Origin: Trametopsis cervina
Lineage: Eukaryota; Basidiomycota; Agaricomycetes; Polyporales; Irpicaceae
Length of the DNA stretch: 64,000 nucleotides
Reading direction: 5' to 3'
Assembly (NCBI GenBank): GCA_022385755.1
Contig: MU278349.1
Location: 1,302,001 to 1,366,000 of the forward strand
The notes beneath the pieces are model-generated. The model worked only from the letters and a program-made list of their open reading frames with translations, searched no databases and was not told the origin of the DNA. A program made the translations under genes and the position numbers. Positions 1 through 9,167 of this stretch are shown in pieces; positions within the stretch are counted from its first letter, which is position 1, and every line of letters starts with the position of its first letter.

Positions 1-78
1 CCGGTCCCAATTCTTTCCGTCAAGTAGAATCGGCACGATTGGCTCTGAGCACTGCTATAAGCGTGAAAAAAACACTGG

Positions 79-526
79 ATGGGCATTCTTGGTGTTGGTG
101 TGGACGTCGTTCACCTGCCACGTATTGCTGCCCTCATCAACCGCAGAACGGCGCCCCGCCTTGCTTCGCGCATCCTCAGCACGACAGAATTGGAACAATG
201 GAGGGACCTAAGTGGTGCAGATCCTCAGCGTCAAACCTCTTTTTTAGCCGTGAGGTAAGCCACTTTTTTCTCCTTTATTGAAGTAGCTCTTTACTGAAAC
301 AGGCAGGTGGAGCCTCAAGGAGGCTGCTTACAAGGCCGTGTTTCCCCACGTACATCCTACCTGGAAGGAGTTCACCTATCACGGACTTAACAATGAATCA
401 AGACTTAAGCCGACACTTGCGTACCATCCACTGTCACGCATTGAGCACAATGTTGGCAAGATACATTGTTCTGTCAGTCACGACGGGGAGTACGTATTCA
501 CGACTGTGCTAGTAGAGGGATGTTGA
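79..526 (+). CDS. PPT2: Holo-[acyl-carrier-protein] synthase, AcpS type (mitochondrial PPT2-like)
   Basis: Exons 79-254 and 307-526 with a 52-base GT-AG intron give about 131 aa, the usual AcpS size. It transfers 4'-phosphopantetheine from CoA to a serine of mitochondrial acyl carrier protein, activating it for type II fatty acid and lipoate synthesis. Seen: the N-terminal strand GILGVGVDVVHLPRIAAL carries the metal-binding Asp of the family. The exon junction restores RWSLKEAAYKA, the second signature with the conserved Glu and Lys, followed by the C-terminal strand KIHCSVSHDGEY. The ATG at 79 lies directly before the first motif, leaving no room for a targeting peptide, so an upstream exon outside or at the edge of the window is possible. 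It converges with IBA57 (stop at 708). Confidence in the family is high; mitochondrial location is inferred from the family. Confidence 0.88.
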
Positions 527-707
527 GGCCATTTATGGCCCACGCCATATGGCTCAAGTGGAGGCCAACGCACAGGAATCACGTAGCTTGCATTGCAGGT
601 GGCCCACCATCCACCAGCCAAGGCGGTAGTAACATGCCCTCGGTTCAGCCATCGCCATCCCGTCAAGACTGACTCTATCCATCGGCTTCAATTGCGATTT
701 CATGAAT

Positions 708-2037
708 TTATTCCTCTTTCATCGAAAGGTCAGGCCACCACTCGGGCCTCCAAGGCCGCACAACCCAGCTGTTTACGCTGCCGTCACCGCTCTCTACATA
801 CATCTCCAGTTGGGCAGTGCCTTGCTCTACCGCCGCAACTTGCTCCAACCTCAGTAATGCAAGCCCAGCACCGCCTATATTACTCAGCAGCTTCCCTGTT
901 CCTCGGGGTCTTACTTTCGCGGAGCCCTCCGTCGGCGCGTTCTGAACGAGGCGGATGTCAATGTCGGTAGGGAGAGATGTGGGTAGTGCGCTGGACCTAT
1001 AATGATCTATGTGAGCAGGAGCGGTACAGCAGGCGAGGGCAAGAAGCGTACGACGAGGGTGTAGCCGGTAGGATATGGACGGGGAATATTCGTTTGCGGA
1101 TGAGCCCAGTGTGATACGTGCGCACAGTCAGTTCTTGTCCTACATAGCACCCTTTTCTGAAGTCCACTGCGTCACCGAATAAGCTATGCACACCACTCTA
1201 CGAAATTGGAATACTTACATGCACCCATTATGTCCATATTTGAGTCCATAGGGAATGAGCGCATTGGTACGATATCATTCACCCCTTCCGGAACACCGTG
1301 TAGTATTCTGTGTAGAACATAATCCGTAGCACCAGCAGTATCGTGTGTCGCAGTCTGAGCAGCTGTAAAGCAGATATTGAATACAGCAAATATCCAATAA
1401 GCAGGGAACGCACGTTTATCTCCCTTGCGAACCACAACCCTCTCGCCCATCCCCACCGCCCTTCGGTCCCGCAACGCGGACCCTCTCACACCCCAATGCC
1501 ACTCTTTCTGCTCTTCTCCCTCGACATTCCATACTGGCTCAACGACCCCGCTCCTCGCGCCTGCCCACCTTCTCTCGCCCTCCCACCTCTTCTCCGCCTC
1601 GGACCCCCACACGCCCCAAACATCAAACTCGTCGGAGACGTCGCTCAGCTTCACCTTCGAGCGCAGCACGTACCGCTTCAACATCGCAAGAAGCGGCTGC
1701 GCCTCGGACGCATGCGCGTCGAACTCGAGAAGGTATCCTGGTTTACCGTCCGACGTGGTATGTGCGTGGACGAAGGCGTCATACATGACCCTGCCCTGCC
1801 GTTGAGATGCATTTGTCAGAACACGAATGAAGAGATGAGATGGCTGCGTGGACTCACCTGTGCATGTAGGAACGCCGTATAATAGTGCCCTTCTGGGGGT
1901 GGAACACCCGACGCAACGAGTCCGCTCAAGAATTCGGACGCTTGGCTGCCTCTGACAGATAGCAGGGCGCGACGTGGGATTGGAGCGAGGGTAGGCGTTG
2001 TGCGCACGAGTGCGCGTAGGGCCGATGGTATTGTCAT
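708..2037 (-). CDS. IBA57: Mitochondrial iron-sulfur cluster assembly factor IBA57 (CAF17/YgfZ family)
   Basis: Five exons on the minus strand: 2037-1858, 1795-1414, 1362-1219, 1166-1052 and 996-708, 369 aa. The family is a folate-dependent fold related to GcvT. It acts with ISA1 and ISA2 in the matrix to build [4Fe-4S] clusters for aconitase and lipoate synthase. Seen: an Arg/Ser-rich N-terminus with [19 protein letters not shown], then [11 protein letters not shown], and the family signature [21 protein letters not shown] assembled across the intron 1167-1218. The C-terminal barrel segment [19 protein letters not shown] is in the last exon. Splice choices were fixed by phase: each alternative introduces a stop or loses the signature. 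It is divergent from the COA5 gene, with only 263 bases between the two starts, so the promoter is probably shared. Confidence 0.9.
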
Positions 2038-2300
2038 TGCAATGTGTTATGCTTCACTATTGGCAGAGAATGTGCTGCATGAGAACGTCCGGGTACAAGA
2101 GCCAACTCGGAGGTGTCGCGCTGAGAAAGGACGTCGATCAACGGAGCAGGCACCGAAAGCCCGAAAACTTGGCGCCAATAGATCTCCGAGCCTCAGTCTG
2201 TTCCTCCCCATCTTTGCCACCACCGCATCCTCCTACCCCCTTACCACCCATTCCTCAACTTCCTAGGCCTCATCTCCGGACACCAAGGGGCGCACAAGCA

Positions 2301-2723
2301 ATGTCAACCTACTGCGACCCGCTCCTCGCCGCGCTCAAAGACTGTCTCCTGCAGTCAGACTGCGTGGTCCAACAGCGCCGGCTCCCGTCCGAGTGTCTGC
2401 GCGAGCACACCTCCGAGCTTCCCGAGGCGTGTAAGGCGCTGCGCCAGGCGGCGTTCGAGTGTAAACGCGGTATGGTGAGTTGCCTCGTCTTTCTTTCGCT
2501 CGCTCGCTCGTCCAGCTGCAGTTGGGTTAAGTGGGCGGGAGCGAGGGTGGAAGTGGGTGAGAGGGGCGTGCGCTGATATTTTCGGTTTCGGTTCTGGTAG
2601 CTCGATATGAGGAAACGGTTTAGAGGGAACAACGCGGGCGCCGTCGCGCAAAAGTTGAGCGAGGGTACAGGTACACAGGGACAGGACGCGCCTGTGCCTG
2701 CGGTCGGGGAACGCGCGCACTGA
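2301..2723 (+). CDS. COA5: Cytochrome c oxidase assembly factor PET191/COA5
   Basis: Exons 2301-2474 and 2601-2723, 98 aa. It is a small soluble protein of the mitochondrial intermembrane space needed to assemble complex IV. Seen: regularly spaced cysteines in the first exon (CDPLLAALKDCLLQSDC, then ECLREHTSELPEACKALRQ and FECKRG), which is the twin CX9C pattern of PET191, and the downstream LDMRKRFRGN that closes the conserved domain and joins in frame over the intron. The last 30 residues are low-complexity and specific to this species group. No cleavable presequence is expected, because such proteins are trapped by disulfide relay. Confidence 0.9.
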
Positions 2724-2999
2724 CACCACCGGGCTACGAACTGGGCTTTACTTTATGGGTTCACGGCTTCAAAATATCCATGGGTGGACAACGCACAGCA
2801 CACAGCACACTTCCGCCTCTCGCGCTTCTCCATCTCGCAATACACAGTGCAGGACACGACACTGCGGGTACGTCGCATACATCTCCTTCAAACGGAACCG
2901 TGTTCATGATGCATTATTGTTAATCGTTCAAGATGGCCAAGACGGTTGGTACGAGGCATAGCTGTGGAACACACCATAGAGTCGTCATCTATTGTGTAT

Positions 3000-3300
3000 A
3001 TGGATGTAATATATACGTTCTCCCCCCTCTCTTTATCAGAAACCGCACATGACTCACCTGTCACTCCGGGATGTTCACAGACCGCTCCCTCTGAGACTAC
3101 TGTACGTCGTGTAAGCACCTCCTTGCATTCATTTATTTAATGACGAGTTGGTGAGCGTGAGCTTCACTAGTGGCCTGTCAGCCTTTGTCGGCTGCCAGCT
3201 CGCTTCCTCGGGCGAGCGGCGAGCGAGCGTGGGGTTGACACTCGACCCACCCACCGGATGCAAGCGTGCCCGACCTTCACGGGTTTCCGACTTGACTTCG
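3000..3300 (+). repeat. Dispersed repeat, copy A
   Basis: Shares ordered blocks with copy B (about 3480-3790): acgttctcccccctctctttatcag / gttcttccccctctttttc, ccggga-gttcacagacc / cccggacatccacagac, tgtacgtcg, gcttc...ggcctg, ctcgtcggctgc, ctcgg-gagcggcgagcg and cgacccacc. The two copies are direct repeats about 500 bases apart. It carries no coding potential that I can see. It could be an old element or a segmental duplication. Confidence 0.6.
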
Positions 3301-3479
3301 AAGAAGCCGTGGATGGATAAGACACACTACATCTCGCGCGTCAGCACACAAGCCCGCGAGTCCATCCCGACAGTCAAATTGCTCTCCAGAAGGGTGGGTG
3401 AATACGGGGCATAGCATAGCCATAGCCATACCCACAGCGTCAACTTGTCTATGTTATGTATCGGGTATGGCTATAACAT

Positions 3480-3790
3480 AACGTATGTTCTTCCCCCTCT
3501 TTTTCATTTTCAGAATCGCACACAGCCCACAACCCACCTCTCCCCCACCTCCTCAACATCCCGGACATCCACAGACAACGCGGATCTTATCTTCCCGCTC
3601 ACATCGAGATATAACAAAATGTACGTCGCGTGCACCCCTTCCAATTTAACCAGTGCTAACGGTGCAGATAGAACAGCGCCACACCCGTGAGCTTCGAGCT
3701 TCGTTGGCGGCCTGCCTCTCGTCGGCTGCACACCTCGGGAGAGCGGCGAGCGTGCGATGCCATTTGACCCGCTAGTCGCGTCCGGCCTTT
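3480..3790 (+). repeat. Dispersed repeat, copy B
   Basis: Diverged direct copy of the unit at about 3000-3300. It shares gcgccacaYccgt, agcttcgagcttc, ctcgtcggctgc and gcggcgagcg with the inverted copy C near 7370-7560. The left part (pyrimidine tract followed by cag) resembles an intron end, so origin from a transcribed sequence is possible. Confidence 0.55.
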
Positions 3791-4206
3791 ACGGATTCAC
3801 GGGCCCACAGCGTCCTTGGCTTCTAATTTTCCAGCACCTAAAAGAGTGTATCACGCTCAACCGCGAGGTTACGTCCCATATCTCAATCCTCAATCTCTTG
3901 AAGGCAGAGGTGCATTCGTGATGGTGATGATTTTTGTCAAGGTGGCTGACTGGGAGGGAGCTGATACGGTCAACTGCGTAGAGTCGTCATGTTCTGACAT
4001 ATGCATATGGATAATATTATCGAAGCTATAATCGTATTCGCTATGATACAAGACAGGACAGCAGCCAGTCAGGTAGGAGGGGGCATAGCTATAGTTATAG
4101 TTATGTTACAGTTACACAGCGTAGCGATGTTGAAATTACGTTCGGGTATAACGATATTATTGTATACGAGCTCACTCAGAAACCAAAACCACTCTGTCCT
4201 CACCGC

Positions 4207-6367
4207 TCACTGGACCCCATCGACCTCCCGTATAAGCGCCTCCGCCCTCACAGACCTCGGCCTAATCGCAAAGCTAAACGGTTTCGGATGGCTGCCACCC
4301 CACCCCCAAAAATCCCATCAGCCCTCCCATTCCTCGCAACAAAAAAAACACGCACCTAACAGCCTCACTAGTATACTCCACCCGCGGCTCCACCACCTTC
4401 CCGCCCACGACCTTCTTCCCCACATCAAACACCGCCAACAGGCGCACACACGCCATGAAGAGCGACGCCTCTGCGAAATGCATGCCTGGGCAGAGACGCC
4501 GGCCGTACCCGAAGCAGGCTGTGTATGGGTCTGGTTGTACGCTGTTGTTGTTGTTGTTTGAGGTAATAGGCTCAGAGGGAGAGGAGGAGGAGGAGGAAGG
4601 GGAGGAGGAGGAGGAGGAGGAGGAGGAGGAGAGGAAGCGGGAGGGGTCGAAGGAGAGCGGGTTGGGATAGTCGTGCGGGTCGTGCAGGATGCTCCAGAGG
4701 TTGGCAAAGACGATCGTGCCGGCGGGGAGGAAGTAGCCGTCGTGGATGTCGTCTTCCATTAGTCTGTGTGGCAGCGCTGTCGTCATCCCATTATCATTAG
4801 TATTTCATTTTTACGCACGAGAGGGGAAGTGGAAGGGGCAAGGGGAGAAGAGAGGAGAAGGACGTACTCAGCGGCGCAACAGGACTCCACCGTAACGTCT
4901 CTTTAACAATAGCCTCGACATACGGCAACTGCTCGCGGTCCGCGAACGTCGGGAGCCTGTCCGTGCCGACGACGAGGTCTATCTCGGCCTGGGCCCGTTT
5001 TTGGACGTCTGGGTAGAGCGCCATTGCTAGTACGAAGGAGTGGATGGCTGATACGGTCTGTTTCACGTGTTAGCGTCAGTGTTGTGTGTGGATGGGGAGA
5101 GGGGGGTGAGGGGGAAAGGAGAAGGGGGGAAACTCACGGTGTCGGCGCCGCCTGAATAGAGCGAGGCGGCGGACCACTTGATGTTGTACTCCTTCTCCTC
5201 GTCGAGCTCCTCCGACTCCAAAAGGTCCGACGTATAATTCGGCACGTTCGTCTTCTCAGCCTACCACCATTACCACAACCTCATCAGCATCCCTTCCACT
5301 TCCAATTCCCTCCCCAAGGAACAAAAGCAAATCCCAAAAAAAAAAGTGCCCACTCACCATCCTCCTCTTAACAAACTCATACGGCTCATCCGCCATACGC
5401 TCAATCACCTCACGCATCTCCGCCGCCGTGCGCTTAAACCGCGCACCAGGCACCCACGCGGGCACGTGTCGCAGGAAGGGCAGGACGTCGACGAGCCACG
5501 CGCCGGGCGTCGTCGACGTCGTGAGCGTCTCGACGGCCGCGTTCACTGCGCTCACGAGCGGGTCCGGGGAGGAGCTGGAGATGCTGTAGCCGTAGGCGAG
5601 CTTGAGGATTATCGCGCCTGCGTTCCTGGTGCGGTGTTAGCTATCGGGTCATTTGTTCAATCCCGGTAGGACCGGAGGAGAATAGGATAGGGATAGGATA
5701 GGGAGGAGGAGGAGAAAGAAGAAGGAAGAAGCAGAAGAAGGGGGAGGGAGAAGGGAGAAGGAGGGAGGACCCACCTGCGGATCTCGACGCCAATATCATC
5801 CGTGCTCTCCAGCACGCGTCTCAAAAACTTATGCGTCTCGTCCTCAATGAGCTCGTGGTGGTTCTCCACGAGCGCCTTCGTGCCCATGAAGCGGTGCATA
5901 TAGCGGCGATACTCGCGGAAGCGGTGCGTATATCTTGAGAGCGCGAGCACCGCGTTCCACCCGACGAGCTCGCCGCCCATCTGCAGCACCGGCCGGTCGG
6001 AGTAGATGCCGCTCTTGCGGTCGAGCATTGCTGTGGCTTGTTTTGCGGAGTTGAGGATTACGGTGGGTTGGCCGAGGATGTTTAGGTAGATTATGTCGCC
6101 TGTTGTGCGGGAGATTAAGATGGTATGTTAGAGAAGAGAGGTGAAGATGGAGAGAGGGAGGAGAACTGTACCGAAACGGTCGCCCCAGTCGGTGAAGGTG
6201 CGCCAGGGGTATAGGGCGGGCATGTCGAGCAGGTTGCCGATGAGCGGGTAGCCCTTTGGGCCTGGTGGGTAGGGTGCTGGCTGCTTTTTCCAGTTCGCGA
6301 ATGTCCTCAACACGAGGACAGCGACGAGGAGGAGAGCGGCGTCGAGGAAAATCTTGGTCTCTGGCAT
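4207..6367 (-). CDS. Cytochrome P450 monooxygenase, copy 1 of a tandem pair
   Basis: Seven exons: 6367-6172, 6099-5775, 5625-5358, 5260-5138, 5057-4868, 4776-4356 and 4291-4207, 535 aa. It is a membrane-anchored haem-thiolate monooxygenase of the large fungal microsomal group. Seen: an N-terminal membrane helix ending in WKK, the proline hinge YPPGPKGYPLIGN, the I-helix segment [14 protein letters not shown] split by an intron, the ExxR motif KETLRW, and the haem loop FGYGRRLCPG with the axial Cys. Oddity: a homopolymeric serine run with a few prolines, then asparagines, sits between the PERF-type motif (SRFL) and the haem loop. It is encoded by GGAGGA repeats at about 4580-4632. The substrate cannot be told. 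The paralog lies 2.8 kb away on the same strand. A TATA-like element is at 6447-6453. Confidence 0.92.
4580..4632 (-). repeat. Coding triplet repeat (GGA/GAG on +) in P450-1
   Basis: A purine triplet run on the + strand is read on the coding strand as a polyserine tract in an external loop of P450-1 before the haem-binding region. The paralog has only a short SSS run at the corresponding place, so the tract has expanded in this copy or contracted in the other. Confidence 0.8.
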
Positions 6368-6446
6368 ATCGGATGAGATGAGATGTGAGGTGCGATGAGG
6401 ATGGGTAGGTTCAGATAATGCAGAAAACACGTCTCCTACCGCGCCA

Positions 6447-6453
6447 TTATATA
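6447..6453 (-). promoter_or_regulatory. TATA-like box of P450-1
   Basis: TATATAA on the minus strand, 80-86 bases upstream of the chosen ATG (6367), in an otherwise GC-rich stretch. The position fits a core promoter. Assigned from sequence only. Confidence 0.5.
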
Positions 6454-7369
6454 GTGCACGAATTCCGGCCGCTAGAGCTTCGTTGTCATTTTCTGTAGTC
6501 GACAGCCCGGTGACATTCGTCTATACAAATTGATGTCGTAGTGGGTATAATTGTGGCGCGACAGTGTGGCGTCCTCTGGCAGAATTTGGAGTTGCAATAC
6601 AAAGCCCATCCGCGGACGAGCGACGAATGCAGGAATCGGCATGCCCTGACGTGGTTGGACCGACCGACTTGAGCAGGATGCATGAAGATGTCACGGGTGG
6701 AGCCAGAGATGTCTAGCGCAGTCCGGCACGGGTGAGCTTGGACAGTGCAATTCTGGCGCGTCCGCAGAAATCGGGGGTACCAGGCTTTCGTTTGCGGCCG
6801 ATTCGATGCGCTGTGTTTCTCGCTATAGAGTGGGTCCCGTTGATTCATTGGGCGTTCTTCTTGAGGAAATACAGTAGGCAGGACGCAGCGATGCACGTGC
6901 ACGGACGATCACTAGTGCGCTGTGATTGATGAGGGAGATACAGGCCCTACGCCTCCTTCATCTACCGCCACTGACCGGATCAGCTACTGCACTCAACGCC
7001 AGCCACAATCCACACAACCTACTCTAGCATTCACGCGCCAGCTGCGAGGCGCGTTATCTCCTTCTCCTAAACGTAATCCACTCGTGCGTCGATGCACGGC
7101 AGCTTCAGAGTGCCCCGGTGTGTCGCCGAGGGCATCAAGCACAGATATTACAGCCAGGAGTTCTGCAGTGCCAGCAGGAGCCCGGAGTGAGATTCTGTGC
7201 TCCTCTGCAGGCATCGCATCGTGTTCTCACGTTCACATACACTCCCGACAAGGCCGTGCACATGACGTTGCCACCAACGCGTGATATTACGGTATGTTTT
7301 CCGACATTGGCTGCATGCAGACAACACAACACCAACACGTCCTCGAGCGCGAAAAGGACGACGCATCAC

Positions 7370-7560
7370 ATCGAACGCGCAGCACGTGCACGCGTGGTGT
7401 GGGTCGAGTGTCAAAGCCCACGCTCGCCGCTCGCCGCACTCCCGAGGAACTCTGGCAGCCGACGAGACGCAGACCACTAGTGAAGCTCGAAGCTAAAAGC
7501 CCACGGGTATACGGATGTGGCGCTATTATTTCATCTCTGCCGTTAGCACATCCAGTTCGT
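7370..7560 (-). repeat. Dispersed repeat, inverted copy C
   Basis: Read on the minus strand, this segment gives ctaacgg-agat, gcgccacatccgt, agcttcgagcttcactagtgg, ctcgtcggctgcca, ttcctcggga, gcggcgagcg and gacactcgacccac in the same order as copies A and B. It is closest to copy A at the 3' end and to copy B at the 5' end, so all three descend from one unit. Confidence 0.6.
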
Positions 7561-8091
7561 TCATTAAATGCGAAGGGAGAAGAAGGTCCTCACACGACAT
7601 AGAGTACAGTATGTCCCAATGGGAGCGGAGAAGATCCCGCTGTATGCGAGCGGCCGAGCTTGTATTGGTTGTATTGGTGCTGCAATGAGACGCGACGATT
7701 GAGTTCGAGTGTAAGGTGTGTGTGACCGGACGTGGTAAGTTCAAGTTCAAGTTTGGATTGGATCAGTGCGGTGTGATGGTGATGGGCGGGAGTTGGAATA
7801 GCGCAACACCGACTCCGCCCGCCCGCCTTTTAGCTGATCCGCGAAAGCGCCGATCCGCACCTCCCATCAACTCCGCGTCCCCTTCCAACTTCCCCTTCCA
7901 ACCAAGTTCGACTGTACAGTCCAAATGCTACCCAGCCAATAAATCGATCCGTCCCCTCCCCCCTCTCAGCACCCGCACAGCTTATCTCATTCACCGCACG
8001 GACCTTCCAACAAACCTCCTATACAATAGCGCACGAGCACTCTCATTGAATTGAATGGCATCGCTCTCGATCCTGATACCAGGTACCGATG

Positions 8092-8117
8092 ACTGGCACT
8101 GGCACTGGCACTGGCAG
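8092..8117. repeat. Hexanucleotide tandem run
   Basis: About four copies of a six-base unit (ctggca in one phase) in non-coding DNA. It looks like a simple microsatellite. Confidence 0.7.
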
Positions 8118-9167
8118 CTGTACACCCATCCGATCATCACAGCCCAGAAGTCGCAGGGCAAGACAAGACAAGGCACTATACTGAAGAAGACACCCGATCG
8201 CGCTCATACGTCCTCGTACCTCGTGCTCTTCGACGGAGATGAGATGGATGGCAAGAGGGCTTGGCGCCACTGCGCATGCTCTGACATATCAATCGAAACC
8301 GAAAACATGAACATGAACACCGCACCGTCCTTCTTCTTCTTCCTGCCTGATTCCTGATTACTGATTCATCCATCCCGAATGCGCTCATCTCATACAGTTC
8401 ATACAATACATCTCATACATATGTCATCTCCGCTATCTGATACGGCTCTGCTAAAACTCTCCGTATGGCCTCGTGCCGGTTAGGTTTTCTATGACGAAGG
8501 CGCCACGCGGAATATCGCCATGCTATGCTATGTCATACAGTAAACCCACGACGGCGCTCGCGCTCGACACGTCTGAGAACACCGTATTCATATTGTATTC
8601 GTATGATGCAAAGATGGAAGATGGAAGATGACATGAGTTATACGGAAAAACATAGAATCCAACGTGCCGTGGTGGTGCTATCCATCGACCATCGAACTAT
8701 CGGCCTGATCTCACGTTCATTTCATCTCCATCTTCATCTCCTATTTCCATCTTCTCTTCGTTCTTCGAGCGGTATGTTCTGCCTGATCCTGACATAGCAC
8801 GGCTGCTCGGCTGCTGTGCTCTGCCGTAACGCTGTCTGTCTTTTCTTTCTGCACACAAAGAAGGGATCGCGTGCTCAGGCAGGCGATCCGTCGATACGCA
8901 TCGCATCAATTACCACACCTCTTCCCATTTTCCACATCTTACAGTATTCGTATTCGTCCTCGTATTTGTAATACGACGCACTATCATATCACAGCACTAG
9001 TATAGTATACAGAACCGATTCGATCCACTTAGCGTTAGCTTCTTTGTTTGTTTGCCTGTTTGTACAATCCGCGAATTAAGCTTCCGTTTCTTCATCGTCT
9101 CCACAACACTCCTCTCCGGCTCTCCCTCCCTCGCACGACGTTGAATGAGCTCTACGTTGGATGAGAC

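Larger units (their letters stand above)
2724..4206. other. Gene-free interval between COA5 and P450-1 with diverged tandem repeat units
   Basis: I see no supported gene in these 1.5 kb. Short open frames have no recognisable product. The stretch holds two diverged copies of one unit (about 3000-3300 and 3480-3790; see the repeat entries) and palindromic AT-rich runs around 3415-3480 and 4080-4110 built on catagc/gctatg words. Confidence 0.6.
6454..9167. other. 2.7-kb interval between the two P450 genes without a supported gene
   Basis: Many short open frames occur on both strands but none shows a recognisable domain or a credible exon chain. It contains inverted repeat copy C (about 7370-7560), a short ctggca tandem run at about 8092-8117, and AT-richer DNA at 8280-9060 that is probably the 3' side of P450-2. 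The P450-1 promoter must lie at its left edge. Confidence 0.6.

Noticed and set aside
593..970. 125-codon plus-strand open frame
   Set aside because: It is antisense to the last IBA57 exon, which carries conserved family sequence on the minus strand.
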